Origin: Canna indica | Lineage: Eukaryota; Streptophyta; Magnoliopsida; Zingiberales; Cannaceae | Assembly (NCBI GenBank): GCA_034359265.1 | Contig: CP136891.1 | Coordinates: forward strand, 11,732,501 to 11,796,500 | Length of the DNA: 64,000 nt | Direction: 5' to 3' | Shown here: positions 1-20,740 of the stretch, in pieces | Numbering within the stretch: the stretch's first letter is position 1 | Layout of the letters: each line of letters starts with the position of its first letter | The notes under the pieces: model-generated | The model's input: the letters and a program-made list of their open reading frames with translations, nothing else | What the model was told of the DNA's origin: nothing | Databases searched by the model: none | Program-made: the position numbers and the translations under genes

Positions 1-94
1 CTTGGACTTGTAATAGACTTTTAATTGCTACTTAGATTTATTTTTGATAGTGTATGTTACCAACAATATACTAATTTTAGTTTCATTAAATAGT

Positions 95-436
95 ATGGCA
101 GCTTCTTCATCCCGAATAAGCGAAACATATTTGAGATATCAAAATAGAGAATGTTTTTGCGGTTTGCGAGCCGCGGTACAAATAAGTGAAAGTGAAAAAA
201 ATCTCGGCCGATTATATGCAGCTTGCATAAATAGAGGCAAAATTGACATTCCCAGTTGTCAATTCTTTCGATGGATCACTCTCATTGCAACGACAATACG
301 CGATGAGAAAGAAGAAGTGAACCAAAGAAGTAGGGACCTCTTTTCACTTGAGGCAAAAATGGACAAGCTCCTTGACATGAGTTGCAAGGGGTTGATAGCA
401 CTTGTTTTCATTGCAATTATTTTTTTAAAAAAATAG
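95..436 (+). CDS. Small GRF-type zinc-finger protein with C-terminal membrane segment
   Basis: An intact 113-codon frame starts at the ATG at 95. The frame is open 17 codons further up to an ATG at 44, but that extension has no family-like sequence. Residues 20-60 carry the GRF zinc-finger pattern: CxCG near residues 20-23, GR before a Cys at residue 44, and CQFFRW at 55-60. GRF fingers bind nucleic acid in several nuclear enzymes, and in plants they also occur in many small proteins of unknown function. A charged, probably helical stretch (about residues 70-95) follows, then a hydrophobic tail (LIALVFIAIIFL) that could anchor the C-terminus in a membrane. No intron is needed. The flanks are AT-rich and repetitive, so it may be a transposon-associated copy rather than an expressed gene. 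Confidence 0.55.
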   Translation: MAASSSRISETYLRYQNRECFCGLRAAVQISESEKNLGRLYAACINRGKIDIPSCQFFRWITLIATTIRDEKEEVNQRSRDLFSLEAKMDKLLDMSCKGLIALVFIAIIFLKK

Positions 437-539
437 GTTAGATAACAATAATGATGTAAACCTAAATACTTTATTGGACTACTAATGTAATTTGACTATT
501 TTATCTTATTATTTTATTAACTTTAGTTTTATATCGACG

Positions 540-910
540 GGAAATTGGATGCGATAACCAAATAATGGTTATGCGCACTTTCCTCCTAAGGTAGTAAAGT
601 AATGTTGCCCATTATCAGTTATGGTTTTATATAAATGCGTGGTTGTGCTTATATTTCATTATTTGATTGCGCTTATATAAATGTGTGGTTGTGCTTATAT
701 TTCATTGTTTGGTTGTGCTTATATAAATGCGTGATTGTTTCATTATTTGGTTGTGCTTATATAAATGCATGGTTGTTTCATTGTTTGGTTGTGCTTATAT
801 AAATGCGTGGTTGTGCTTTATACTTTGGTTGTTTTAAGATAATGAGCAAATTTTATTTTGGTGGACTATGAATTGGAGGCGATAACCAATTAATGGTGAT
901 ACGCATTTTC
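540..910. repeat. Minisatellite flanked by a direct repeat
   Basis: A segment containing GATAACCAA, ATGGT, CGCA and TTTTCCT-like words occurs at about 540-590 and again at about 868-915. Between them (about 627-830) lies a short-period array of the words TTATATAAATGCGTGGTTG and TTTCATTATTTGGTTGTGC in at least five variants. It has no coding potential. Confidence 0.7.
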
Positions 911-1117
911 CTTCATTGTCCTACATTTTTACCGTCAAAATTGACAACAATATTATTGATGGTGCTTGGCTGTTGGATTGTATCTATTATGCAATGCTTA
1001 TCGGTGAGTGTATGAAAAAAAAGAAATGTAACAGTGCTTGATCTCGGCCGATGTTTTCCAATTGCCAACTTCCAACTCATCAACCTCAGGCGGATGCAGT
1101 AACTTGCTCAGTGTATG

Positions 1118-1420
1118 AAAAAATATGTTATTGTATTTGATACTTAAAAAATCTTGTATGTCATTGATCAGTGTTATCAAGTTACAATCTATATTAATAA
1201 AAATATGTTATTGTATTTGATACTTAAAAAATCTTATATGCTATTGGTCAGTGTTACCAAATTATAATATAAGTTAATAAAAATATATTATTGTATTTGA
1301 TACTTAAAATTTTTTGTATGTCATTGATCATTATTACCAGGTTACAATCTAAGTTAACAAAAATATGTCATTGTATTTGATACTTAAAAAATATCATCGA
1401 TAGTTAATAAAAATATCTTT
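1118..1420. repeat. ~80-bp tandem repeat, about 3.7 copies
   Basis: Units begin at about 1118, 1199, 1279 and 1359. Each opens with AAAATATGTTATTGTATTTG-like sequence followed by ATACTTAAAA, and the first three end in AGTTAATA-like sequence. The fourth unit is internally shortened and a stub follows at about 1409. The copies differ at a number of positions, so the array is not very recent. Confidence 0.85.
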
Positions 1421-3640
1421 GTTGCTTCAGCTGCCGTTTTCTCTGCCTCTATCTTGACAACAATAGCATCGATTTCAGCTTTCTTTAGTGTAGAGTAATA
1501 AGAAAGAATGTAGACTAATTAATATATACTTATCCAATTTTATACTATATGTATAGCTTATAGCTTATCCCCTGATCTCAAAGCAACAACTCTATCCATT
1601 CTAGTTGTGTACCCCATCTCAACTCTCAACTTGTTACACTTATGAATTTAAATTATAAGCAGAAGAATGTTAATGGAAGGTTGAGCATCATTTTATCAAA
1701 ATGTCAGCCATCAGATCAATAGATCAATCTTGTATTAATATTATCATGTGTGTATAATAACTTTATATTCAACTCATGTAATTCTATGTAACTCTATTTA
1801 TGTATTAATTAAATGTAACTTTATAACTTCATGAAAACTACTACATCAATAATTTCAACCATTATTAAGTTGGGTTAATTAAAGAAGTAAAAAAATACGA
1901 GTTTATACTTAGTTGATACGTAGCTCATATTTAGTTGATATTTAATTGATAATTAATGCATGATAATTAATTACAAATATTATTAATATTTAGTTGATAC
2001 GTAACTTTATTAATTAATTAATTAATATTATTTACAAATATTATTTTAAATTATTTATAAATTAAAAAATATAGTAAAATATATTTTAATAATTTTTATA
2101 TCTTAAATAAATAATATTCACAATATATTTATCAACTAATTAATATTATCCATTTTTTTTAATTTAAGTTAATGATTTCAAATTAAATTTTATAATTAAT
2201 AAAATAGTATAACTTAATAAACTGAATCTAAAACTATGTTTGATAAACAAACATAGTTTTAATTTTCGTCCCCAAAATTATCAACGAAATCAACACAAAA
2301 CAAATAAATTTTCGCTGGTTTCATTTCGCGAAATATGAAATTAGAATATGTCAAACAAACGCGTTTTCGCCAAACAGTAAAATCAAACCAAAATTTCGAA
2401 ATTTGAAAATCCATTTTGATTTTCACGAAACGAAAAGTCAAAAAATATTTTCGCAAACAAACGCGCCCTAAAACTTTTGTATTCACTCTTTTAGAACAGA
2501 TTGTGTTCGCTCTTAGTCACATTTGGTTCACTTGTGATAATGAAAAATTTAACGTTCACTTAGGCTATATTAGGTTCATTAATTCTTTCACAACATAAGT
2601 TCTCTCTCTGATCATTTTAGGATCACTTTTAATGAATAAATATCCACTCTTGATAATATATAGAAGATTCACTTCATGTGTTGGCTATATATAAATTCTT
2701 ATGGAGTTAGGCTTCATATAAAAAAAATATGCATCCCACGATATGCAAATAACTGACTATGTACATATTGATATTCCAACAATCTTTTACGTGGTTCGAT
2801 CTACATGTATGCTCCACGGAGAAAATTTCAAGATTCATTAAATGAACAATATATATGTTACCGTCAAGATCAAGAAATTCTTATCAAATACATTCAAGCC
2901 TCTTCCCCAATCCGCAAACTAATTAATTTCTTAAACATCCAATGGTCAAGCTAACATATTTTTTTTACCGAAAAGTGAAAATATATACCTTTGAATATTT
3001 CCATATATAATTTATTTATCCAAGCACCACAACAACAACAAATTTCTCGTGGCACTCGAAATCATTATAGCATAATATTTCATAAGACATTTTTTTTTCT
3101 CGGGGTGCTTGCACCCAAAATGACGCAGAGAAGAAATTTTTTTCTTTCTTTCACTCTCTCCTTAAGCAATCCCGCAATCCCTAATTTGTAGTTCTCTTCA
3201 AGGACTTAGGTGAAAACATCTTTTGATTTAACCATCAAAATCGTCGTACTTGAATTGGTTAGACCGCCTTGTGACCAGTCGATCTACTAGCCTAGCTATT
3301 GCAATAATTGAAATTATCATGTTTTGATATTAGATCAATTCTAACTCGATCATGATTCGATCATTATTGTATTTTTGCTTTAATCAATTGTATTGGAGTT
3401 GAATCCACCCATTTTAGTTACTTTGGCATATCAAGAAAATTTAAGGTTAATTAAGCCTCATGTTAGTAATATTAAATTCATTGCGTACGTAGCAAGCAAA
3501 CGTTAACAACAATGACATGCGGGGCCCCAGGAAAACATGCTATCAATTCAACTTAGAAACTACTAAAAAAAGTAAAAATACTCCAAAAGATAGTACACTA
3601 GAGAGGGAAGTTTGAAATGAGAGGTTTATGGTTAATTTTC
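1421..3640. other. AT-rich spacer with a small hairpin and a MITE-like end
   Basis: I see no gene here. A 14-bp inverted repeat (TAAAACTATGTTTG, loop ATAAA) lies at about 2229-2262. From there to about 2472 the sequence repeats CAAACAAACGCG and TTTCGCGAAA words and ends in CGCGCCCTAAA, like one end of a miniature element. The opposite end was not found. Short ORFs here are chance frames in AT-rich DNA. Confidence 0.5.

Positions 3641-3673
<33 letters not shown>
3641..3673. repeat. (TAA)n microsatellite
   Basis: About eleven uninterrupted TAA/ATA units. It creates an artefactual poly-tyrosine ORF on the minus strand. Confidence 0.95.
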
Positions 3674-4851
3674 TGTAAACATGTGACTTGTTGAGGTAAC
3701 TGGAATAAATTTTAAGTTGAAATCTCATAGAATAATTGAAATTCAAATGAAAATTATAATCTCATTTCAAATTATGTCAAATTAGATTTTAAAAAATTAT
3801 TATAAAGACAATCAAATATTGGTTTCAAAAAAATTATATAGATTATATAAGAAAACATCATGATGCACGTATAATAACAGAATAAATGAAAATGAAAAGA
3901 AATGAGAGTGATTTGATTTTGACAGGCCACCGACTCCTCGATTCAAGTGGAATTGATGTCCAGGTGAATGTGACGTACGCAAAAGGGCAGACACAGGAGG
4001 ACCCACATTCTATTACATTTCATGCTAACAGTTGTGATTTCCTTTTCCCTGCTCCAATCAAACTCATCTGCCATCTCTCTCTTCCATGGATTAGAATTCA
4101 GCTTTATTTTAACTTATTGATTTTAGATTCTGATTCGATCGACCATAGTAGTCTAAATAATGATGATTATATTTTTTCTCAATTGATTGACGCTTAACTG
4201 GATTCTACTGGTGTTTTTGTCCTGCCTAATCATTTTTTCAGTGAATTCATTTAAATTTGAAGTTGATATGAATGAATTGCCACTCCAACTGATTCAATTT
4301 AAACACAGTTGTCATTGGGTTAAAGAACTTCTTTGGATAGAGAAAAATTGGATCGATGACAGAAGCAAAGGATTCTTCTCTGCACTTCATTTTTTTCTTT
4401 TAGAAAAATAATTAATTATTATAAATTTATAATGTCTTTCAAATTAGGAGAGATTTGATTCATCCCCACTCTTCCCTTATTTTCTTTTCCTTTTCCCTCA
4501 TTTCCCACTGTACCATATCCACCAACAATAGCAAGTCGATGCTTAAAAGATAAATGGAAATGGCTTCTGTCGATACATAATCACGGCTTTAAACCATTGC
4601 ATAACCAGATTAATCGCAATTATGTTGTACTATACAAAGTTACAGAAACTTAGCTTATTCCTACCTATATAGGAATACCAATTCAGATTAATACAAAACA
4701 AGAATAAAAATTACAAGACAAAAAAGATCAACAATGTCGAGGTAACTTATCGACGAGCAACAAGTTGCAGCTCTGAGATTGTAATCAAAGCAAAGTGCAT
4801 CACGTTTAACTCAGCGGTAATTCAAAGCTTAACTCCACCATTCTGAAAGTT
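3674..4851. other. Spacer and ARF 3' UTR
   Basis: The part next to 4852 is the 3' UTR of the minus-strand ARF gene, with its end not determinable here. Positions 3886-4110 are a little more GC-rich and have a 103-codon ORF on the plus strand with no recognisable motif. I do not call it a gene. Confidence 0.4.
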
Positions 4852-13196
<8,345 letters not shown>

Positions 13197-13209
13197 TCAA
13201 TCTTACGCA

Positions 13210-13300
13210 CACGTGGCATATCTTTGGTGGACGACTTCATGTGGATCCCATCTTGAGACTGGAGCGGGGCCCGCAAAAAGGAAGCTTCCCGCGTCACGTG
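13210..13300. promoter_or_regulatory. Two G-boxes in the ARF promoter
   Basis: CACGTG occurs at 13210-13215 and 13295-13300, both within CACGTGGC, the ABRE/G-box core bound by plant bZIP and bHLH factors. They lie 50 and 135 bp upstream of the TATA box in a GC-rich stretch. Function is inferred from the motif only. Confidence 0.5.
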
Positions 13301-13759
13301 GCGGCTGCCGTGCGCCGGATTTCGTGATACGTAGCATGAGGGCCGTCGGATCTTGTAGCGCCGCCCAGATGAGGAGGTATCGGATCCGATTCGAGCCCGC
13401 GTTTTTGGACCGTGGAAAGAGGGATGAGAGAGAATGGTCCAACTCGGAAAGGGCTACGTAATTTTGCTATTAAAACTCCGAAAAATCTTTGATCAAATCT
13501 CGAGTAGAATCGTCGATTGCGGGTACAGTTGACGATAATATATTATATATTATCTAAAAATTTAAGATTCGAACTCTAATATAATAATCTATTATAACTT
13601 TTATCTTTATTTTTTTTAAAAAATCTCGAGCAGAATCTAGTGATGCTCTTGCTCTCAATTTGATTAATGCATAACACAATTGTTTTATTTTCTAAGAATA
13701 ATTATTTATATAATTCAAGAAAAAAAGAAATGCCGAGAGCAATCGCCAAGGGCAACTCT

Positions 13760-14254
13760 TAGGGATATCAACGGGGCGGGACGGGTACGGGGTGCCTACC
13801 CATTACCCGTCCCGCGAAATGAACGGGTACCCACTACCCTTTTATTCTCCGCGGGTATCAAAAATGGATACCCATTTAATTACCCGTGTGGGGACGAATA
13901 TTCACGGGTATTGGCGGGTACCCATGATACTTTAAATATATATAAATTATAATATTTTAATAACACTTTAACTCTTCAAGTATTTTGATAACAACTTCAT
14001 TTTGATAAACACACAACATTTTAATAACAATATTATCATAAGTTTTCAAAACATAAAGTATATGGATATTGAATTAAATTAGAGTTTTTTTAGTATATAT
14101 ATCAAGGATAATATTATAATTTATTAATTTTTGCGGATAACGAATACCCGCGGGTACGAGTACTATAATACCCGTACCCGCCCCATATAATAAACGAGTA
14201 AAAAAAATTATCTGCAAAATCTTCGCGGGTAAAAAACTACCCTTCATATCTATC
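13760..14254. mobile_element. hAT-like miniature element rich in CGGGTA/TACCCG
   Basis: The left end TAGGGATATCAACGGGGCGG resembles the common TAGGGATGTCAACGG end of plant hAT-like elements. The right end near 14254 is an imperfect complement (about 11 of 16). GGGTACCC words fill the first 200 bp and recur at 14130-14235. I found no clear 8-bp TSD, so the boundaries are approximate. Confidence 0.5.
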
Positions 14255-14399
14255 ATAAACGGATAAATACTCTTGGGTATCCGCTAGATGGATAATATTG
14301 TCACTAGCTCTCCCGACCGTGGAAAGCTCCCCTCGCAAATCTAGATCTTAAAGCAAAAAAAAGTCGCCGGACCTCAGCAGGGACGACGATGGGGCTCCC

Positions 14400-15950
14400 T
14401 CGTCCTCGTGCCAGCCTTTCAGCAAAGAGATCAACCCTGCCATTCGCAGTGTGAAGGAGACCAATCTGGTGTGGAGGCTAACGAAAGGGATCTAAAGGCT
14501 AGAGCTGCCACAGAGGGATCAAAACCTAATTCCTCTAAGGCGGATTCAAGGAATTAAGCCGAGCTCATGGGATGCACTATTCAAGGAGGCTAGCGTTCAA
14601 TCGGCTCCAGCAGCAAGCATGAAGGCAAAGTTAAGGATCAAATCCATCTAGGAAAATTCCTTGGGCGAAGTATTCATTGAAGATGAACTGATGGAAATCT
14701 GCCCGGCTAAATTGGACAAACTGCTTATATGGTAAATACTTTGGAAAAACCCCTCCTCTTGCTTTGGTTCAAGCTACCATGCATAGGATTTGGAGGATTA
14801 AATTCAGTATGCATGTGATTGATCTGGCTTCTGATTTTTTCGCTTTAAATTTGCAAACATTGATGATATGAATGATGTTTTACCAAACAGATCCTGGTTC
14901 CTTAATGGCCAAGTTCTACTGCTCATTCCCTGGAAACCTAATTTCCAACCTATGTTTGAAAAAATTGATATCATCCCGGTGTGGATGCAATTTTCGGGAT
15001 TGCCAGTAGAGTATCTTCAGAAAGACATCATGTTCAAACTTGCTAGCTTCTACGATAGGGCAGCCATTAAATGTTGATGAAGTTACTAATAGGGGTTTAA
15101 GAGCGAAATATGCTAGAATATGTATTCTTTGGAATCTGAACAACAAGGTTCCGAATGGCATCGGGATAAATTGTATGGGATGTAGAATTTGGCAAGCTTT
15201 GGCCTTTGAAAATATTCCCAAACTTTGATATGGATGTGAAAAATTGAGACACCTTGTTGAGTCCTTCTTTGAAACCAGTAAGATCAATGTAGCTGCCGAT
15301 GCCTCAGAAGTTAGTAATGAACAAGATAAAGACAGAAGAAGGAATGATGCAAAGCTGAATTCAAATGTGGAAAACACTACCACTAGCATTCATGGGCCGT
15401 AGCAAACAGTTAGTAGAAGGAGAAGAAATGATGTTGGGAGAAATGATGCCCTGAATTCTAAGCCTACTGCTCAATATGAAGATAGAGTAGAATCAGGTAA
15501 AGCTATTGTTCAGGAAAAGGAATATGTTGCAAACGAACTGGTACCTGAGAAGATCAAGGAGATCCCAGCTCAAGTTGACAAAGAAATGGACTGGTTCACA
15601 CCTAGTTTACAAGAAATAACAACAATCAGTTCAATGGAAAAATCCATTCAGTAACTTGAAGCAGTCTAAAACTCAAATTGCAAGTACAAAATCAGTTAAG
15701 TTCAATATATCCAAATCTGATGTTGTTAAAGTACCGATTGGAGTGGATAAAGAGCTTGAGGCTTTTCATAAATAAATGACAGAGGTCTTTGAGATTACTG
15801 TCAGTGAAATAAAGGGAAGTAATGCAAATGAACAGGAAGAAATGAAACAGAACAAAGGAAAAAAGAGGAGATTTTCTCATGACTCTAAAACTATCCAATC
15901 TGATGGTGACCCCTTTCATAATCAAGGGGTAAATTCTTCAAGTACTCAAT
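14400..15950 (+). pseudogene. LINE ORF1 remnant (DUF4283 domain)
   Basis: From about 14740 the frame reads a DUF4283-like segment: RIWRIKF, then NRSWFLNGQVLLLIPWKP, then PVWMQFSGLPVEYL. Near 15045 it must shift frame to continue with GQPLNVDEVTNRG and AKYARICILWNL. Several stops follow before the charged tail that leads to ORF2. In intact relatives this protein binds RNA and has a CCHC knuckle; I did not find the knuckle here. Confidence 0.6.
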
Positions 15951-16285
15951 AATGATGAAAATAATGTCATGGAATATTAGGGGTGGCCTTAAGGATGCTG
16001 CTTGGGATCATCTAAAAATCTTATTGGAAAATAAGAAGCCTGACATTGTCTTGTTGGTTGAAACTCATTTAAATAAAACTAATTCAAAGCTTTGTATTAG
16101 TAGATTTGGATCAAGCTGGTCTGAAATTTTTGTGGCTGGAGATGGAAGGTCTGGGGGCATCATTCTAGTTTGGAAAACAAATTGCTACGATGTTAAAAAA
16201 GTCTTTGAATGTAGCCAGCTTCTAAATGCAATGGTTTATCCAAAAAATGGTAAACCTTGGATGATGAGTGGAGTTTATGGCTTTA

Positions 16286-16724
16286 TAGGGCTGTCTATTC
16301 GGTTCAACCCGAACCGAACCGAAATATCCCAAACCAAATTTTTTATATTCCCGAATTCCAACCCGAACCCGAACCAAACTATACCTAAACCGATCTAACC
16401 TGAACCGAAATTATTCGGTTCAGTTCGGTTTTCAACCCGAAAACCAAAATTTTAATTAATTCGATTAAAAATTAAAAATTATTTTATAATACCCATTTAC
16501 TTATCTATTAAAAAATTTAAAAATATATATTATTTTTTAATTAATTCGGTTTTCGGTTCTAGTCGGTTCCCGGAATTCGGGAACCGAATCCGAATCGAAA
16601 TCCAAATTTCGGTTCGATTCGGGTCAAAGAACCGAACCTAAAATGGTTGAAACCGAACCGAACCGAAAAATTCGATTCGGTTTTTCGGTTCGGTTCGGGT
16701 TGAACTGAATACTGGACAGCCCTA
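16286..16724. mobile_element. hAT-like MITE (439 bp) with CCGAACCGAA-rich termini
   Basis: Left end TAGGGCTGTC, then TTCGGTTCAACCCGAACCGA. The complement of the right end is TAGGGCTGTC, then TTCAGTTCAACCCGAACCGA. Terminal inverted repeats of about 45 bp with few mismatches are clear. The last four flanking bases (TTTA) agree on both sides but a full 8-bp TSD does not. It interrupts the LINE endonuclease domain. Confidence 0.85.
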
Positions 16725-19700
16725 CTAGTTTATGCTAGTAATAAGCCAGTTGATAGAATATTGTTATGGAGTTTCCTAAGTAAGCTTGACTTGGGTAATT
16801 TACCTTGGCTGCTCATGGGGGATTTCAACAACATTGGTAAACAGGATGACAAAACGGGAGGCAATTCTTTCAAATGGGGACCTTCTAACAATGCTTTTAG
16901 AGAGTTATACCTTGAGGTTCGTTTATCTGAAGTCAGATACTATGGAAGTAGATTTACATGGTGCAACAACAGAATTTGGTTTAAAAAGAATTTCAGTCAA
17001 ATTAGACATGGCCTACATTAACTGGAATTGGACTAAAGTCTTTAGCAAAAACTCAGTGCATCACCTCTGCAAAATTGCTTCAGATCATAAACCTATCATT
17101 CTCACTGCTGAGAATGAAAATGGAGTTAGGAAAAAAAGGGACTTTTTGTTTGAGCAATTCTGGTTTGACTACACTGAAGTTGAGCAGATTATTAAAGATT
17201 ATTGAGAACAAAGCAGGATTGAAGTAAACAATATGATGGGGACAAGTCAGTGCCTTAGTTCTTTGGGAAGAAAGCTTAATTTGTGGGCAAAGAAAAAATA
17301 TAGGCTGAGTTAGAAAAAATTGACCATATGGATGAAATGGGTTTGTGTAATGATTAAGATATCATCAATATGTAATGCTTATCAAATAAAATAATGACAT
17401 TGAATAGATATGTGCATACTCTTTGGTGGTCTAAGGCAAGAACAAAGTGGATGGATGAAAATGACAAGAATACCAAATATTTTCATGACCTTGCCAAATT
17501 CACTGATTATACACCCATTGCTCTATGCAATGTAATCTATAAAATTTTGTCCAAGGTCATTGTAAATAGAATTAAACCTTGCATTAATAAGCTGATTTCA
17601 AAAGAGCAATGTGCATTCATTGAAGGCAGGAGGATACATGACAATGTGCTGATTGCTAGTGAAATAATAAACACTATACACAAATCAAAAAGGAAAAGGT
17701 CTTACATTATTATAAAAGTAGACATTGAGAAAACTTTTGATAAAGTCTCTTGGAAAGCAGTCAAGCAAATCCTTCTCTTCATAAGCTTCCCATAGTCTGT
17801 TATTAGTTGGATCATGGCTTGTTTGGAATCCGCTAGCTTCAATTGTTGCATCAATGGTGTTAAGTCAGTTAGCTTTGTAGTTTCAAGGGAGTAAGGTAAG
17901 GCAGGGTGACCCTTTGTCACCCTACATATTCATCATTATGCAAGAATTACTCTCCAAAATATTGAATGAGCAAGTGGAATTGGGTCACATAAAATATTTT
18001 AAGTACAAAGATATTAAGGTAAGTCATCTTTCCTTTGTTGATGACTTGCTGATAATTGTAAAAGGTAGCACAAGCAATTGCAGGAAAGTTCAACAATATT
18101 TGAACTTTTATTGTAGACTTACTGATCAGAAAATCAACATATGCAAATCAGAGGTGTTCTTCCCAAAGAATTGTTTGAGCAGTTTAAAAAAAGATATCTG
18201 TGATGAATTTGGGGTCAAAGAGGGTGTGTATCCAATGAAATATCTAGATACCTTTATTGGGCCTCAGAAATTGGATAAAAGCCATCAGAAAATCATCTTA
18301 AATAAGGCTCTCTCTAGGGTTGAAGGGTGGGCTGGTAAGAACATCTCATAAGCTGGAAAGATAATTCTCCTGTCATGAATTCCATTCCTATTCATAATCT
18401 TGCTACCACTTGGATCAACAACAGTATCGTCACTAAGTATCAAAGTATTGCCAGGAAATATCTGTGGAGCAATGATAAAACAAAGAAAGGTTTTCACCTT
18501 ATTGGATGGAACAAGGTCACTGTCAGAAAGCATAATGGAGGACTTGGTATAAAAGATCTGGGTATTGTTAAGTATTCTATTCATGCTAAGAGAATATTAC
18601 CTTTCCTGAATAAGGAGAAGCATCTATGGTTTAGAATTCTGCTTGCTAAATACAGAAACTATGATCCCTGGTATTTTGACAGAAAACCTATCTCCTGGGC
18701 CTTTAGGGGTTTGCATGAAGCTATTCAAGGATTAAAAGGGGGATTAAGAATAAGAATTGGTTCATGAAGTAATGTTGACATTCTAAAGGACCCCTGGATT
18801 TCAAATTTTCCTATCAATAAGCGGTCCACTTATATTAATATGGAGATTCAAGATAGGTTTCAGAAAGTTTCTTAGCTTATAAAGAATGGAATCTGGGACT
18901 ATGAATTGGTGCTTGAACTATTTGGGGAATGGCATTTCAACAACATTGTTCAAATTCATTTATCAGTTAGGAATATCAAGGACAGATGGATTTGGAATGC
19001 TGAAGATAGGGGCATTCTATCATGTAAATCTGCTTACAATTATTTGAAGGAAAGTTACAAGGAGGATATTACCCCATCTCAAAATTGGAAATTTTTTTGG
19101 AGCCTAGTTATACCAAAAGTCAAAACCTTTATTTGAAAGCTTCTATTTGGCAGATTGGTCATATCCACTTATCTAACAAAATTCAGTAACATCACTCCAA
19201 GCTGCTGTTATGTTTGTAAAAATGACATTGATGATACTGATCATATTATGTTTGAATGTAGCTTCACTAGGCATTTCTGGAGCAGAATTGAACATGAACT
19301 AGGCCTTTGTTTCAAGTACAAAAAATATTGGAATAAAGGGGACCGGCTAAAAGAGGACTCAAAAGCCTCTTCTAATGCTCAAAAATGGTCTGTTGAAATC
19401 ATAGCAGCCTCCATGTGGAATCTCTGGAAGAACAAAAATAATATGTGTTTTCAAAACATCAGTTGTGGCATGAACTCTATGCTCTGCAAAACACTTGCTG
19501 ATATAAACTGGAAGAGTAAGGTGTCTAGTCCTGTAAAGCAGGGTGCAAATTTTGAGGAAATATTAGTCATGAACAAAACTCTTACCAATGGCATCCTTAA
19601 AATCTTCTGTGATGCATCTTGGAAAAACAAAGGTATATATGCAGGAATGGTTATTTATATAGAAGATAAAGATGGAAGTGAAATTGTTAAAAGCTCTTAC

Positions 19701-19726
19701 AGAAGAAAAGCCTCTTCTCCTCTAGC

Positions 19727-20163
19727 TAGGGGTGGAAACAGACTAGGCCAGGCTAGGCTTTTGCTTTAACAGGTCAGACCTATATGGTAGAAAATTGGCC
19801 TTGGCCTGGCCTGTGGCCTGTTATAGGCTTAAAATTTGGTCTGTTAACGAAGCCTGTTTCCAATACAAAATATTGGTCTGGCTTGTGGCCTATGGCCTGT
19901 GTTTTATTAAATTAAAATAATATTAGTTATTACATTAAAATAATTTTAATATAAATATATAATAAAATAATATTTTATATTTTATATATTTATATATACA
20001 TCACATTAACAGGCTCAAGCCGGTCTATCAGGCTCAATAGGCTTTAAATTGAGCCTGGGCTTGGTCTGATAAGGAAAACAAGCTCATTTCAAAGCCTTGG
20101 CATAGTTTATTTTTTAAACTAGCCAGGCCAGGCCACAGGCCGCCTGACCTATTTCCATCCTTG
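19727..20163. mobile_element. hAT-like MITE (437 bp) with an 8-bp TSD
   Basis: Left end TAGGGGTGGAAACAG and complement of right end CAAGGATGGAAATAG. The interior is rich in GGCCTG/CAGGCC. Flanking direct repeats CCTCTAGC (19719-19726) and CCTCTACC (20164-20171) differ at one base, which fits the 8-bp hAT target duplication. It interrupts the LINE RNase H domain. Confidence 0.9.
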
Positions 20164-20740
20164 CCTCTACCTATCGAAATGTGGGTTATATGGTTTGGAC
20201 TGAAAAAAAATGTCTGATTTAAACTTCACCAACTTCTGATTAATTTCTGATTGTCTACATGTCATCAACATCCTCAACAAGAAAAAAAAAACCACATTGG
20301 TTTCTTTACTGTTTAGTAAAAGACATTTGGCATCTTGGCAATCAACTCAAAGTTAGCAGATGGCTTCATGTGAGAAGGGATTGGAACTCAACAGCACACC
20401 AGCTTGCAAAGGATGTATTCTCAAATTTATCAGTTGTTAATGATGAGCCTTATGTTCAGGCTCACTTTAGTAATGATTTTAGAAACCTGCAAGCAGGGAT
20501 GGGTAGCAGGATTTCCATTCATTCGCATGTGCAGTTTGTAGATAACATAGAAATTAATAACTATTATGGTAGCGATGCACATTCATTTGATGATCATAAT
20601 GAAATAAATCAAGTTCTAGGGGGAATATATCATAGTTTATCCGAAGGCGAGAGATGTACGACTGTCAACCCAATGCGCCCTCTATCCTCTCGGATGGACC
20701 GGGAGTGATCTGTCGTTGAGTTTCTTCTTTTGAGAAAAAA

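Larger units (their letters stand above)
15952..20708 (+). pseudogene. LINE ORF2 remnant: endonuclease, reverse transcriptase, RNase H
   Basis: The endonuclease starts at 15952 (MSWNIRGG, then DIVLLVETHLN). After the MITE it continues with PWLLMGDFNNIG (about 16800) and, after a frame shift, SDHKPIIL (about 17080). The RT region is shortened: NTKYFHDLAK at about 17470 jumps directly to FTDYTPIALCNVIYKILSK (about 17500), so roughly 200-300 residues including the RT N-terminus are missing. Later come a finger region (CAFIEGRRIHDN) and a degraded catalytic box, FVDDLLII (about 18040). A zf-RVT segment with CYVCKND lies at about 19210, and the RNase H start is FCDASWKNKG at about 19610. The RNase H end, WLHVRRDWNSTAHQLAKDV, lies beyond the second MITE (about 20360). 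Many stops make it non-functional. Confidence 0.85.
14300..20740 (+). mobile_element. Degenerate L1-type LINE with two nested MITEs
   Basis: In order there is an ORF1 remnant with a DUF4283-type domain, an apurinic-like endonuclease, a reverse transcriptase, a zf-RVT region and a C-terminal RNase H. This is the layout of plant L1-clade LINEs with RNase H. Frames are broken by stops and small indels, part of the RT is missing, and two hAT-like MITEs are inserted (16286-16724, 19727-20163). The 5' and 3' limits are estimates: I could not identify a poly-A tail with confidence or a TSD. Confidence 0.85.

Noticed and set aside
3886..4411. Possible small genes upstream of the ARF 3' end
   Set aside because: Two overlapping short ORFs without motifs, codon bias or splice support.
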